Shown: positions 45,861-55,062, numbered from the stretch's first letter. The stretch: 64,000 bases of DNA from Clostridium bowmanii (GCF_018861315.1 NZ_JAHLDL010000008.1:62001-126000), one strand, 5' to 3'. Notes: generated from the sequence alone by a model not told the origin. A program made the numbers and translations.

Positions 45861-47141
45861 TTACTTTATTTTTTCTTTAGCTAATTCCAAAGCTTTTTTA
45901 AACTGTGGATCCAAAGTTCTATCATATGGTTTTTCTTTAAGTGCTTTTGGATATACTATTGGAACTGTTGGTTTTATTCCAATGTGATGTATATTTTCGC
46001 CACTCGGAGTGTAGTATTTTGATATAGTTACTTTTAATGCAGTACCATCATCAAATCCATCCATACTCCTATAAAGCATAGTTTGAACAACACCTTTTCC
46101 AAAGGTTTTTTCTCCCACTAAAGTACCAACCTTATAGTCCCTTATAGCTCCTGCAAAAATTTCTGAAGCACTTGCACTTCCTTCATCTGTTAATACAGTT
46201 AGTGGCATACCTACGGCTAGACCACCTGTAGACTTATATTCTTTCTTTTTCTTATTCTTATCTATTGTATATACTATAACTTTTCCTTTTGGTACAAAAT
46301 TAGAAGTTAGCTCTACACATTGATCTAAAAGGCCACCTGGATTTCCTCTTATATCTAGTAATAGACTCTTCATACCTTTGTCTTGCAATTCTGCTAATTT
46401 TTTATTAAAGTTTTTAGCAGTATTTTCATCAAACATTGTAAGTTGAATATATCCAACATTTTTGTCTAACATCTCGCCTTTAACTGTTACAAGATCAATT
46501 TTAGCGCGTTTCATACTCACATCGAAAGCGCCCTTACCTGCTCTATTAATAGTTAAACTAACTGCTTCATTTTCCTTACCCTTCATCATAGCAACAGCTT
46601 TTTCTAGTTCCTTCCCAGTTACAGCTATGCCATTAACCTTTTGAATAACGTCCCCAGAAATTATTCCAGCTGTCTTTGCTGGTGATTTATCAAAAGGTGC
46701 AATTACAACTATGTTATTGTCTTTAACCCCCACTTGTAACCCAAGACCTGTATAAGCTCCTGTTGTTTGTGAATTAAAGTCTGTAAACTCTTTCTTGTTC
46801 ATAAAAACTGTATAAGGGTCCTCTAGGGAATTTGTCATACCCTTTATAGCTCCTTCTACTAAAACATCATCACTAATTTTACCATCATAATATTCATACA
46901 ATTTATTTCTAACTAAAAATAGTTTTTGAAACTTTACTACTTGGTCATAAGCATCTCTTCCAATCAAGACTTTTCCATTAGGAGTTCTTAAAGATATTTG
47001 CGTTGAAACGAATAAAGTCATAGCATTTGTAACCAGAACCAAAACTATAATCCAAATAATCCATTTTGTCTTTTTGGTTTTCTGCTTTTCACCACTATAC
47101 GTTACAGTTTTAAATTGTCCAAATTTATTTTCATCGCCCAT
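45861..47141 (-). CDS. ctpA: C-terminal processing peptidase (S41, CtpA/CtpB type)
   Basis: A 426-residue membrane-anchored protease. One N-terminal membrane helix (about 25-45), a PDZ domain (about 100-185; TGLGLQVGVKDNN and GIISGDVIQKVNG), and the S41 protease core with LLLDIRGNPGG, the catalytic serine in DEGSASASEIFAGA (near 320) and the lysine in GEKTFGKG (near 345). CtpB in B. subtilis cleaves the SpoIVFA complex during sporulation; CtpA functions are less clear. The start at 47141 follows GAGGTG by 7 nt; the GTG at 47150 lies within that site. It follows ftsX by about 90 bp, a common arrangement (ftsE-ftsX-ctpA), and is likely cotranscribed. Confidence 0.93.
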   Translation of the reverse strand: MGDENKFGQFKTVTYSGEKQKTKKTKWIIWIIVLVLVTNAMTLFVSTQISLRTPNGKVLIGRDAYDQVVKFQKLFLVRNKLYEYYDGKISDDVLVEGAIKGMTNSLEDPYTVFMNKKEFTDFNSQTTGAYTGLGLQVGVKDNNIVVIAPFDKSPAKTAGIISGDVIQKVNGIAVTGKELEKAVAMMKGKENEAVSLTINRAGKGAFDVSMKRAKIDLVTVKGEMLDKNVGYIQLTMFDENTAKNFNKKLAELQDKGMKSLLLDIRGNPGGLLDQCVELTSNFVPKGKVIVYTIDKNKKKKEYKSTGGLAVGMPLTVLTDEGSASASEIFAGAIRDYKVGTLVGEKTFGKGVVQTMLYRSMDGFDDGTALKVTISKYYTPSGENIHHIGIKPTVPIVYPKALKEKPYDRTLDPQFKKALELAKEKIK

Positions 47142-47228
47142 TTTATACACCTCTTTGTAATTCTCTATATATTATTTATGTAGTTTAAATAAATTTATAA
47201 CACTAATATGAAAATAAATATATTATAT

Positions 47229-48119
47229 TTACACAATCAAGAATTTTCTTATTGACATAATACTTCCCACGGCTCCAATAACTAAGCCCCCTAGCATAAA
47301 TTGCCATAGAGTGGTACTTAATATAAAATGAGGGCTTATTAAATTAACTCCTAATAATGCATTAGTATATTTTAAGAAAACTAATCTATAAGCATAATAT
47401 AATATGCCTGTAGAAATAATTGCTCCTGATATACCTAGCATCATACCTTCAATAATAAATGGCCATCTTATAAACCAATCAGTAGCTCCAACAAATTTCA
47501 TTATACCTATTTCTTTTTTTCTAGAATATAAGGTTAACTTAATTGTGTTTCCTATTAAGAATAGTGATACACCTATTAAAATTACAAACAATGCCAATCC
47601 CACTACCTTTAGTGTGTTTGTTATTTTTATAATTTTATCAACAATTTCCCTAACGTCCTTAATCTTTTCTATACCTTTTAATCCTTCAGCAGCCTTAACT
47701 ACACTATTTACTACTTCAGGCTTTTCTACACTTACAACATATGCATTTGGGAAAGGATTCTTTTTTTCAAAGCCTTGAACTAAGGATTTGCTATCTTCAC
47801 CAAATTGCTTCTTTACTTTTTCTAGTGCATCACCCTTATCTTCAAATTTAATTTCTGAAACACCCTGTACATTGTCAAGGGCTCTTTCAATAGCTGACTT
47901 ATCGGCTATTGTTAAATCATCTTTAAGATAAATTTTCACCTGGAGTTTAGAACCTAATTCCTCAACTCCTGCATTAACATTAAAAACAATTAGTAGAAAT
48001 ACACCTAAAATAAATAGAGTAGCTGCAACTGTAGCAACTGATGCCATACTAACTGTTCTATTTCTTTTTAAACTTTTTAAAGCATCCACAATATAATATT
48101 TAACTGTACTAATCTTCAT
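47229..48119 (-). CDS. ftsX: Cell division protein FtsX
   Basis: Membrane part of the FtsEX complex, which controls cell-wall hydrolases. The 296 residues have four membrane helices: one at 25-47, an extracellular domain of about 125 residues (50-165), then three near 175-200, 225-250 and 265-285. Motifs of the family are SLKRNRTVSMASVATV at the N-terminus and LIGNTIKLTLYSRKKEIGIMKFVGAT. The start at 48119 follows AAAGGGGAA, and overlaps the ftsE stop by 11 nt, so translation is coupled. In bacilli FtsEX activates CwlO; the hydrolase partner is not in this window. Confidence 0.95.
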   Translation of the reverse strand: MKISTVKYYIVDALKSLKRNRTVSMASVATVAATLFILGVFLLIVFNVNAGVEELGSKLQVKIYLKDDLTIADKSAIERALDNVQGVSEIKFEDKGDALEKVKKQFGEDSKSLVQGFEKKNPFPNAYVVSVEKPEVVNSVVKAAEGLKGIEKIKDVREIVDKIIKITNTLKVVGLALFVILIGVSLFLIGNTIKLTLYSRKKEIGIMKFVGATDWFIRWPFIIEGMMLGISGAIISTGILYYAYRLVFLKYTNALLGVNLISPHFILSTTLWQFMLGGLVIGAVGSIMSIRKFLIV

Positions 48120-48795
48120 AACCGTATCTTCCCCTTTGCTCATCTCTAGCTAGAACACCTTTTTCTATAGCAATTACTCTCTTTTTCATAGAGTCTACTA
48201 TGTTTTTTGCATGCGTAGCCATAACTACTGTGGTACCAGCCTTATTGATATCATTTAAAATATCCATGATGCCTATTGCTGTTTCAGGATCTAAATTTCC
48301 TGTTGGTTCATCAGCTATTAGAAGTGCAGGATTATTAACTATAGCTCTAGCAAGCGAAACTCTTTGTTGCTCCCCACCTGAAATTTCATGAGGATAAGCC
48401 ATATGTTTTTTTGATAATCCCACTAAATCTAAAACCATAGGCACTTTTTTTCTAATCTCTTTTGGAGAACATTCTGTAACTCTCAGTGCAAATGCAACAT
48501 TTTCGTAAATATTTAAAGTATCAATCAATCTAAAATCTTGGAAAACAACTCCAATTTTTCTTCTAAAATAAGGTACTTGGTTTCTTTTTAATTTTGTTAT
48601 ATCCATGTCGTTTAAAATAACAGTACCTGTAGTTGGCTCTATCTCTTTTAAAAGTATTTTAATAAAAGTAGATTTTCCTGCTCCACTTGGACCTACAAGG
48701 AATACAAATTCGCCTTTTTCAATAGTTATATCAACGTTCGACAAGGCTATTACATTATTATCATAAATCTTAGTTACTTTTTTAAATTCTATCAT
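48109..48795 (-). CDS. ftsE: Cell division ATP-binding protein FtsE
   Basis: ABC ATPase of 228 residues that works with FtsX at the cytoplasmic membrane. Walker A GPSGAGKST (near 36), Q-loop VFQDFRL, signature SGGEQQRVSLARA, Walker B LLIADEPTGNLD and the H-loop ATHAKN are all present, and it begins MIEFKKVTKIYDNNVIAL as FtsE proteins do. The gene overlaps ftsX by 11 nt. It is first in the ftsE-ftsX-ctpA group. The start at 48795 follows AAGGAGAATTTA. No regulatory element is obvious in the 250 bp upstream. Confidence 0.96.
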   Translation of the reverse strand: MIEFKKVTKIYDNNVIALSNVDITIEKGEFVFLVGPSGAGKSTFIKILLKEIEPTTGTVILNDMDITKLKRNQVPYFRRKIGVVFQDFRLIDTLNIYENVAFALRVTECSPKEIRKKVPMVLDLVGLSKKHMAYPHEISGGEQQRVSLARAIVNNPALLIADEPTGNLDPETAIGIMDILNDINKAGTTVVMATHAKNIVDSMKKRVIAIEKGVLARDEQRGRYGYED

Positions 48796-49051
48796 ATTAA
48801 ATTCTCCTTATCCCGTTTATGTAATTTGTTTCAGTAAAATTCATAATAACATTATATCATAATGATTAGACCTATAATAAATTTTATTATAAAATTTCCG
48901 TGAATAATGTTTAAGATACTTTAATTCATTTACACGAAAACTTATGCTTATATTTATAGTTTCCTATAAAGCAAAAAATATGAGGACTTATGTAATCCCC
49001 ATAATTTTAATTCTCTAAATTTATTTGGCAGTCAATAAAACAAAGTTTTCA

Positions 49052-49408
49052 TTAATAAATTTGAAATAAAATCAGGTCTATAATTGTTGAATAAGCTAAC
49101 ATAAATAATGATATAAAAAATATTACACCTACCAAATTGAACTTATTAAAATATTCCATCCATTTTTCCTCATAATCTAGCGGTTCCAGCATACCTTTTT
49201 TTACAAAGCCTATTCCTGCAATAGCAAGACCAAAACAAGATATCCTAATTGCCATCCTGTTTACCGAACTCAAAACGTCTTGTAGATATAAATCTCCATG
49301 AAGTAAACCGCCTATTATCCCAACGACAGCTCCTAAAATTATAGGGATCAAAAATATTTTTAATGACAATATAAAACAGTGTAATAAATCTTTTAAAATT
49401 TCTTTCAT
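49052..49408 (-). CDS. Small membrane protein of unknown function
   Basis: A 118-residue protein I do not recognise. It has three hydrophobic segments (about 12-35, 50-66 and 92-115), with a short charged stretch EPLDYEEKWMEYFNKFN between the second and third. The start at 49408 follows GGGGAGAGGAACCG, a good site. It lies alone between ftsE and the transketolase genes, about 110 bp before the transketolase terminator. No homology can be named, and no operon partner is obvious. Confidence 0.6.
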   Translation of the reverse strand: MKEILKDLLHCFILSLKIFLIPIILGAVVGIIGGLLHGDLYLQDVLSSVNRMAIRISCFGLAIAGIGFVKKGMLEPLDYEEKWMEYFNKFNLVGVIFFISLFMLAYSTIIDLILFQIY

Positions 49409-49491
49409 GCGGTTCCTCTCCCCATTATTATTCTTGAGGTATTATATCATAGTTATTCATAAAAAACATTACTGAAAATAATAGATAGAAA

Positions 49492-49517
49492 CCCCTACGC
49501 AATAGTGCATAGGAGTC
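49492..49517 (-). terminator. Terminator after the transketolase genes
   Basis: Minus strand ACTCCTATGCA and TGCGTAGGGGT pair over 11 bp with three G-U pairs; a T-rich tail TTTCTATC follows. Confidence 0.65.
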
Positions 49518-49524
49518 TTTAAAA

Positions 49525-50463
49525 TCACTTTAAACTAAGACCTTTTTTAAGAGCTTTAACTATATCCTCTGCAGTTAATCCGTAAGCTTTTAAAAGTTCT
49601 TCCGGCTTGCCACTTTCACCAAAGGTATCTTTAACTCCAACTCTAATAACTGGTACTGGATGGTTTGAACAAACAACCTCAGCTACTGCAGAGCCAAGTC
49701 CGCCTATAATGCTATGTTCTTCAGCTGTAACAATTAATCCAGTTTTTCTAGCTGCATCAATAATTGCTTCTTCATCAATAGGTTTAATTGTGTGTATATT
49801 TATCACTTTAACCTTTATTCCTTCCTCAGCTAAAATGTTATAAGCTTCTAATGCAGCATCTACCATTATGCCTGTAGCAATTATAGTTGCATCTCTGCCT
49901 TTTCTTAGTGTTACAGCTTTTCCGAGTTCAAATTTGTAATCGGGGTTGTCATTAATTGTCTCAACACCCATTCTCCCTAGTCTTACATAGCAAGGTCCAT
50001 TATACTTTGTAATTACCTCTATAGCTGCCGCAGTTTCAATATCATCACTTGGGCTTATAACTACCATATTTGGTATACTTCTCATTAGTGCTATATCTTC
50101 TATAGCTTGATGAGATGCTCCATCTTCTCCTACAGTGAGTCCCGCATGGGTGGCACAAATTTTAACGTTTAATTTTGGATAGCAAATTGAGTTTCTTATT
50201 TGTTCAAAAGCCCTTCCTGCAGCAAATATAGCAAAAGTACTTGCAAAAGGAATTTTACCGCAAGTAGCGAGTCCAGCAGCTACTGACATCATATTTCCTT
50301 CAGCAATACCCATATTGATAAATCTTTCAGGCGCAACTTTTTTAAAATCCGCAGTTTTAGTGGATTTAGATAAATCTGCATCTAAAACAACTATATTTTC
50401 ATTTTCGAGTCCTAATTTAGCTAAAGTCTTACCATAAGCCTCTCTTGTAGCAGTTTTACCCAT
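49525..50463 (-). CDS. Transketolase, C-terminal subunit
   Basis: The pyrimidine-binding and C-terminal half of a split transketolase, 312 residues. It starts MGKTATREAYGKTLAKL and shows the pyrimidine-domain features MGIAEGNMMSVAAGLA with the conserved Glu that activates thiamine diphosphate, and ICATHAGLTVGEDGASHQ. With the N-terminal subunit it forms an enzyme that moves two-carbon units between sugar phosphates (pentose phosphate pathway) or a related synthase. The ATG overlaps the stop of the upstream subunit by 1 nt (TAATG), so the two are translationally coupled. The longer frame to 50502 is not used. Split transketolases are common in clostridia and archaea. Confidence 0.93.
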   Translation of the reverse strand: MGKTATREAYGKTLAKLGLENENIVVLDADLSKSTKTADFKKVAPERFINMGIAEGNMMSVAAGLATCGKIPFASTFAIFAAGRAFEQIRNSICYPKLNVKICATHAGLTVGEDGASHQAIEDIALMRSIPNMVVISPSDDIETAAAIEVITKYNGPCYVRLGRMGVETINDNPDYKFELGKAVTLRKGRDATIIATGIMVDAALEAYNILAEEGIKVKVINIHTIKPIDEEAIIDAARKTGLIVTAEEHSIIGGLGSAVAEVVCSNHPVPVIRVGVKDTFGESGKPEELLKAYGLTAEDIVKALKKGLSLK

Positions 50464-51287
50464 TATAGTGCACCTCCAATTTCGTCTATTGCTTTTTGAC
50501 ATTGCTCTTTATTTGGAGCGGTACCATGCCAACACGCCTCATTTTCCATGAAGGACACGCCTTTGCCCTTTATAGTTTCACAAATTATAACCGTTGGTTT
50601 TGCTTTTGTTTTTTTAGCCGCTTCTATAGCATTTTTTATTTGATCAAAATCATGTCCATCTACAGTAATAACATTCCATCCAAAGGCTAAAAACTTATCA
50701 TCTACTGGATCAGAGCCCATAACTTCAGAAACTTTACCATCTATTTGAAGTCCATTATGATCTACAAAAGCAGTTAGATTATCAAGCTTGTAATGCGCAG
50801 CTGACATAGTTGCTTCCCACACTTGACCTTCTGCAAGTTCTCCATCACCAAGTAATGTATACACCCTATAGTTTTTTTTATCAAGTTTCCCAGCTAGTGC
50901 CATACCCACTGCTGCTGAAATACCTTGTCCTAGTGAACCCGTAGACATATCTACTCCAGGCACAGTATTCATATTAGGATGTCCTTGAAGCCTTGATCCT
51001 AATTTTCTTAGTCCAAGCAACTCCTCCTTATCAAAAAATCCTTTTTCAGCAAGCACACTATATAATGCTGGTGCAGCATGTCCCTTTGACAGTACAAATC
51101 TATCTCTATCTGGGTCATGCTTATTTTCTGCACTTACGTTCATTTCATTAAAATATAGTGTAGTGATAATTTCTACACAGGATAATGAACCACCTGGATG
51201 ACCAGAATGAGATTCTGTAATCATAGTTACTATATCTTTCCTAACTTCTCTAGCTATTGCCTTTAATTTTTCTAATGCTTTTTCCAT
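50463..51287 (-). CDS. Transketolase, N-terminal subunit
   Basis: The thiamine-diphosphate-binding half, 274 residues. Visible: SGHPGGSLSCVEI near 26, VLSKGHAAPALY, GSLGQGISAAVGMALAGKL, and the thiamine motif GDGELAEGQVWEA (GDG near 150) ending around 180 in DHNGLQIDG. This is the standard first half of transketolase. Its substrate use together with the C-terminal subunit could be the pentose phosphate pathway or a related two-carbon transfer. The start at 51287 follows AGGAGGATAC. The following gene for the second half is joined by TAATG. Confidence 0.94.
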   Translation of the reverse strand: MEKALEKLKAIAREVRKDIVTMITESHSGHPGGSLSCVEIITTLYFNEMNVSAENKHDPDRDRFVLSKGHAAPALYSVLAEKGFFDKEELLGLRKLGSRLQGHPNMNTVPGVDMSTGSLGQGISAAVGMALAGKLDKKNYRVYTLLGDGELAEGQVWEATMSAAHYKLDNLTAFVDHNGLQIDGKVSEVMGSDPVDDKFLAFGWNVITVDGHDFDQIKNAIEAAKKTKAKPTVIICETIKGKGVSFMENEACWHGTAPNKEQCQKAIDEIGGAL

Positions 51288-51464
51288 ATGTATCCTCCTA
51301 ATGTTACTTTTATATAAATAATAATTATTAATGGTTGTATACTTGTACTTCTATTTGTCTTCCTTAATTATTATAACAATATTCCACAGTATAACAACAC
51401 AGTTTTCAAAACTTCTGTAAAAATCATTAAAAACCTATGGTAATATCTATCCACAAAACAAAAA

Positions 51465-51485
51465 TAAGGGCAATAAATGCCCTTA
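51465..51485 (-). terminator. Terminator after mazF
   Basis: TAAGGGCA and TGCCCTTA pair around AATAA; the minus strand continues TTTTTGTTTTG. It begins 7 bp after the mazF stop. Confidence 0.85.
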
Positions 51486-51491
51486 CCCATT

Positions 51492-51839
51492 TTATAAACC
51501 TACACTAATTAAAAGTGCTATATCTACTTTTTTCATATCACTATCAGTCATATGACCAATTTTTTCTTTTAGTCTTTTTTTATCCAATGTTCTTATTTGT
51601 TCCAGCAAAACTACAGAATCTTTATTTAAACCATACTCTTCTGAAGAAATCTCAACATGAGTAGGGAGTTTTGCCTTATTTATCTGTGATGTTATAGCTG
51701 CAATAATAATAGTGGGACTGTACTTGTTGCCAATATCATTTTGAATTATAATTACTGGTCTAACCCCACCTTGCTCTGAGCCTACAACCGGGCTCAAATC
51801 AGCATAAAATATATCTCCTCTTTTCACTATTGTTGTCAT
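51492..51839 (-). CDS. mazF: mRNA interferase MazF / EndoA (NdoA) toxin
   Basis: Endoribonuclease of 115 residues that cuts mRNA at short sequences (UACAU in the B. subtilis enzyme). It begins [20 protein letters not shown] and contains [16 protein letters not shown] (near 20-35) with the catalytic Arg, and [15 protein letters not shown], all MazF/EndoA landmarks, at the usual size. The start at 51839 follows CGGAGAG; the frame upstream to 51902 is mazE sequence read in another frame. It overlaps mazE by 41 nt, so the pair is coupled. Located after alr, as in B. subtilis. Confidence 0.95.
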   Translation of the reverse strand: MTTIVKRGDIFYADLSPVVGSEQGGVRPVIIIQNDIGNKYSPTIIIAAITSQINKAKLPTHVEISSEEYGLNKDSVVLLEQIRTLDKKRLKEKIGHMTDSDMKKVDIALLISVGL

Positions 51840-52119
51840 TAGACAAATCACTCTCCGAAAGCTTAACTTCATATTCTTTAAAATCTTTGATATCAATTTC
51901 AAAACCCATACCGGCTATCTCTAAATTTAGTTCAGCCATTTCTAAATAGCCTTGTTTCATTTCATCTATATAACTAAGCCTTTTCTTTTCCTCAATATAT
52001 AGTATTACAGCTTCTCTAAAAAATTCACTTCTTTTTTTAGAATCTTTTTCAAGCGCCTTATTAAATTCAATGTATAGTTTTTCCGATAGGTTTACTACTA
52101 ATTTCTTTGAAGTTGACAT
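51799..52119 (-). CDS. mazE: MazE / EndoAI (NdoAI) antitoxin
   Basis: A 106-residue antitoxin with an N-terminal ribbon-helix-helix ([19 protein letters not shown], then [21 protein letters not shown]) and a disordered acidic tail (70-106) that would bind MazF. It is somewhat longer than B. subtilis NdoAI (93) because the last 13 residues are read from the overlap with mazF. The start at 52119 follows AGGAGGTATTAAA. A strong promoter with repeated GATTGA motifs lies 50-80 bp upstream, a likely autoregulation site. Confidence 0.92.
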   Translation of the reverse strand: MSTSKKLVVNLSEKLYIEFNKALEKDSKKRSEFFREAVILYIEEKKRLSYIDEMKQGYLEMAELNLEIAGMGFEIDIKDFKEYEVKLSESDLSNDNNSEKRRYILC

Positions 52120-52168
52120 AGAAAATTTAATACCTCCTATTTACTTTAGAGCAATATGTATAAAGTAT

Positions 52169-52198
52169 ATTATAATTCAATCTATGTCAATCTGTCAA
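52169..52198 (-). promoter_or_regulatory. mazEF promoter with GATTGA repeats
   Basis: Minus strand TTGACA (52193-52198), 18-nt spacer and TATAAT (52169-52174). The spacer contains two copies of GATTGA with a third of similar form in the -35 region, so MazE could bind here; that is inference. Confidence 0.7.
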
Positions 52199-52278
52199 AG
52201 AAATTATCGGTAATTTCGCCCTCTTGCAGTGTACATTTTTACATATTAATAGTTCATTCTACATATAGCGCGTTAATG

Positions 52279-53439
52279 CTACACATAGTTTCTAATTTTT
52301 ACAACCTTGCCTTCTTTAATGTAGACTCTTGGAACTCTTTTACCAACCATGCACACTATTTCATAGTTTATAGTACCAATTAGTTCCGCTACAGTGTCTG
52401 CTGTGAATTTATTTTTCCCATCTTCACCTATTAGTATAACCTCATCTCCAACTATTACTCCGCTTATATCGGTAACATCAATCATGCACTGATCCATGCA
52501 AATTCTTCCTACTACTGGAGCAAAGCTACCTCTTAAAATAACCTTTCCCTTTTGAAATAAGAGTCTAGTATAACCATCAGCATATCCAACTGGAAGTGTA
52601 GCTATAACACTTTCTCTCTCTGTTTTAAACTTTCTTCCATAACTCACGTATTCTCCAGGAGGTAGTGTTTTTATGTGTACTATATTTGTTTTTAATGTCA
52701 TTACGGGTTTTAAATCTATTTTATCCACACTTACCTCTGCAGACGGATAATAGCCATATATTATTATTCCAGGCCGTACTGCTTCATAATGAGTTTCTGG
52801 TAAATCTATAATAGCAGCACTATTAGCCATATGCCTAATATTTATGTTCACTTTTTTTTCTTTTAACTTTTCGTAAAATTCATTATATTTTTTCACTTGA
52901 TCATAAGTATAAGCCTTATCTTTTTCATCCGCTGCAGAAAAATGACAAAACATACCTTCTATAATTATGTTAGGTAGTTTACTAATATTATAAACCTCTT
53001 CTACACTGTCCTCATTTGGAAGATAGCCTATCCTACCCATGCCTGTATCTACAACTATGTGGATTTTAGCCATTTTATTTTTCTTTTGTGCCATCTTTGA
53101 TAACTCTCTTGCAAATTCATAAGAGTATACAGCCTGTTCAATATTATATTTTAATAGATTATCTATTAAATTTGGTGGTGTAAATCCTAAAATCATTATT
53201 GGGCATTCTATGCCTGAACGCCTAAGCTCCACTGCTTCACTTATTACAGCTACTGCGAGTCTATTAGCGCCATTTTCAAGGAGCACTGGAGCAACGTCTA
53301 TAGCTCCATGGCCATAAGCATCTGCCTTTACCACTGCTATAATATTTTCACTCTTAGTTACTCGTCTAATCTCTCTCATATTATGAGCTAATTTATCTAA
53401 ATCAACCTCTGCCCATACAGGCCTTAAATGTCTAAACAC
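52279..53439 (-). CDS. alr: Alanine racemase
   Basis: PLP enzyme of 386 residues that interconverts L- and D-alanine for peptidoglycan synthesis. The PLP lysine is in VVKADAYGHGA (near 40), the second catalytic Tyr in VSYGRKFKTE (near 258), and GRICMDQCMID plus GDEVILIGED follow, as in all alanine racemases. I place the start at a GTG (53439) because GAGGTG lies 6 nt before it; the open frame extends to 53463. It follows the GerS-like lipoprotein gene by 57 bp and precedes mazEF, the same order as in B. subtilis (acpS-ydcC-alr-ndoAI-ndoA). D-Ala also serves as a germination inhibitor in spore formers. Confidence 0.95.
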   Translation of the reverse strand: MFRHLRPVWAEVDLDKLAHNMREIRRVTKSENIIAVVKADAYGHGAIDVAPVLLENGANRLAVAVISEAVELRRSGIECPIMILGFTPPNLIDNLLKYNIEQAVYSYEFARELSKMAQKKNKMAKIHIVVDTGMGRIGYLPNEDSVEEVYNISKLPNIIIEGMFCHFSAADEKDKAYTYDQVKKYNEFYEKLKEKKVNINIRHMANSAAIIDLPETHYEAVRPGIIIYGYYPSAEVSVDKIDLKPVMTLKTNIVHIKTLPPGEYVSYGRKFKTERESVIATLPVGYADGYTRLLFQKGKVILRGSFAPVVGRICMDQCMIDVTDISGVIVGDEVILIGEDGKNKFTADTVAELIGTINYEIVCMVGKRVPRVYIKEGKVVKIRNYV

Positions 53440-53496
53440 TACTTTCACCTCATCTGCTATCAAAAATTCATTTATATGATTATGGTTTTAGACATA

Positions 53497-54111
53497 CTAA
53501 TCAGTCAAAAATTCTGATGGATCAATTTTTATGTTAGGATGAAAATCAGTATATGTTACCACAATTTTTTCTTTACCTTTGATATCATAAATAACCAGTT
53601 TTTCTGGTACCATGCTTTTGCTATTCACATATAACATTGCATTGTTAATGTTTTTGTTATTACCAGGTATAAACAAATTAATTACTGAGTATTCGATATC
53701 ATTAATAGTCTCCACTGAATATTTTATTTCCTCATTAGTATATAATAATCCTATGTATTCCCCAATAAAACACAGTTTAAGAACTTCATCAAAATCCTTA
53801 CTCTGTACGTACTTAGTTCCATTGTTTTTGTCACTAATATAAATATTATCATCGGTTTTATAGATAAACACCCTGTTATTGTTTAACTGTAGTTTGTATC
53901 CGCCTCCCCTCAAATAAGATTGAGTTGCCACATAATTAATGGTCTGTTTATCGTTTTTTACATCCATATTCATGGATGTAGTATAACTTTCCATGTTTTT
54001 TAAATAGGTTATAATATCATTAGTATTTTTTGGTTTATTATTACAAGAAGTAAATAGTATGGAACTCAAAACGAGTAAGAAACTTAAGAATAATAGTAAA
54101 TTTTTTTTCAA
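53497..54111 (-). CDS. Lipoprotein of the GerS / YdcC (LolA-like) family
   Basis: A 204-residue lipoprotein. The signal peptide (KKNLLLFLSFLLVLSS) ends in a lipobox LFTSC (Cys near 23). The mature domain of about 170 residues has alternating beta strands as in a LolA fold (YTTSMNMDVKN, YVATQSYLRGGGYKLQLNN, RVFIYKTDDNIYIS, later EKLVIYDIKGKEKIVVTYTDF). In C. difficile the LolA-like lipoprotein GerS lies next to an alanine racemase gene and is needed for cortex hydrolysis in germination; B. subtilis YdcC occupies the same place. The gene context supports that family. The functional link is inference. Confidence 0.72.
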   Translation of the reverse strand: MKKNLLLFLSFLLVLSSILFTSCNNKPKNTNDIITYLKNMESYTTSMNMDVKNDKQTINYVATQSYLRGGGYKLQLNNNRVFIYKTDDNIYISDKNNGTKYVQSKDFDEVLKLCFIGEYIGLLYTNEEIKYSVETINDIEYSVINLFIPGNNKNINNAMLYVNSKSMVPEKLVIYDIKGKEKIVVTYTDFHPNIKIDPSEFLTD

Positions 54112-54249
54112 TGTTATCCTCCTAGCATTTCTCTAGAGTAGATAGCTATTAACCACCTATCTGTCATAACAAATATTTCTACTACTAATACTATTACTCA
54201 TGTTTTCATACTATTACTAAAATAAATAATCATAATAAATTAAGTGGAG

Positions 54250-54651
54250 TTACTTCTTGCATGCCTCATCTATATTTTTTTCAACCTCTAATATAGCATA
54301 AGCCACCGCACTATCTACACCATGAGATATACTAAGATGAATATTATATTGTCCTTCTTTTTTAGCTATCAACTTTGCTTTTCCTTTTAAAATTACTATT
54401 GGTTTTCCAAGGGTTGTCCTATCAATTTCAATATCCTTAAAATCAAACCCTCTAAAGCCAGTTCCTAAAGCTTTCGCTACTGCTTCTTTGGCTGCAAATC
54501 TCCCAGCAACATATTCTGGTCTCAAATTTCTACTTGTAAGATAATCCAATTCAGTTACTGTAAAAATCTTCTCTAGAAACCGATTGTTATGCTCAATAGC
54601 CTTTTTTATTCGTCCTATCTCAACAATATCTGTACCTACTCCAAGAATCAA
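54250..54651 (-). CDS. acpS: Holo-[acyl-carrier-protein] synthase
   Basis: Transfers the 4'-phosphopantetheine arm from CoA to ACP. The 133 residues show ILGVGTDIVEIGRI (with the metal-binding Asp), GRFAAKEAVAKALGTG (with the Glu and Lys of the active site) and ISHGVDSAVAYAI at the end. The start at 54651 is a TTG 6 nt after GGGGGTG, which makes the product begin MILGVGTDIVEI like its relatives; other in-frame starts further upstream lie inside that site. It is first in the acpS-lipoprotein-alr-mazEF order. The region upstream (54652-54950) is very AT-rich and holds only scattered promoter-like boxes. Confidence 0.94.
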   Translation of the reverse strand: MILGVGTDIVEIGRIKKAIEHNNRFLEKIFTVTELDYLTSRNLRPEYVAGRFAAKEAVAKALGTGFRGFDFKDIEIDRTTLGKPIVILKGKAKLIAKKEGQYNIHLSISHGVDSAVAYAILEVEKNIDEACKK

Positions 54652-54950
54652 AACTATCACCCCCAATTATTAGTCTACTTTTACGAGTATCAATGACTAT
54701 ATTTTATAAAACGCAGATTTTGACTTTACCGTTTGTATCTATAATAATACCATAATGATAATACTACAATAATATAATGAAATTATACTTACTTACAGTA
54801 CTATTAATACAATATTTTAACAGTAAAATAATAGCATAATTTTTATGATGGTGAACATTTTTTTAATTGTACTACTCAAATATGTACTTTGTCTACTGAA
54901 TGTTTTAGCAGTAACTCTAGTAATTAGATTTATTTCCCATTATATAACAA

Positions 54951-55040
54951 AAAGAGGAGACACCTCCTCCTATATGAGGTGAAAATCTCCTCAATAGAAG
55001 ATCAATCTTCCTCCTATAGAGGAGCAGAGCCACCTCTCAC
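54951..55040 (-). terminator. Nested hairpins rich in GGAGG/CCTCC after the 117-residue gene
   Basis: GAGGAGA (54954-54960) pairs with TCTCCTC (54986-54992), and within it CACCTC pairs with GAGGTG; the minus strand then has TTTTTG. Two further small hairpins lie between 54995 and 55040 (GAAGATCAATCTTC and CTCCTATAGAGGAG). This is a strong terminator with unusual Shine-Dalgarno-like stems. Confidence 0.7.
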
Positions 55041-55062
55041 TATGTTATTCTCATTCAAAATA

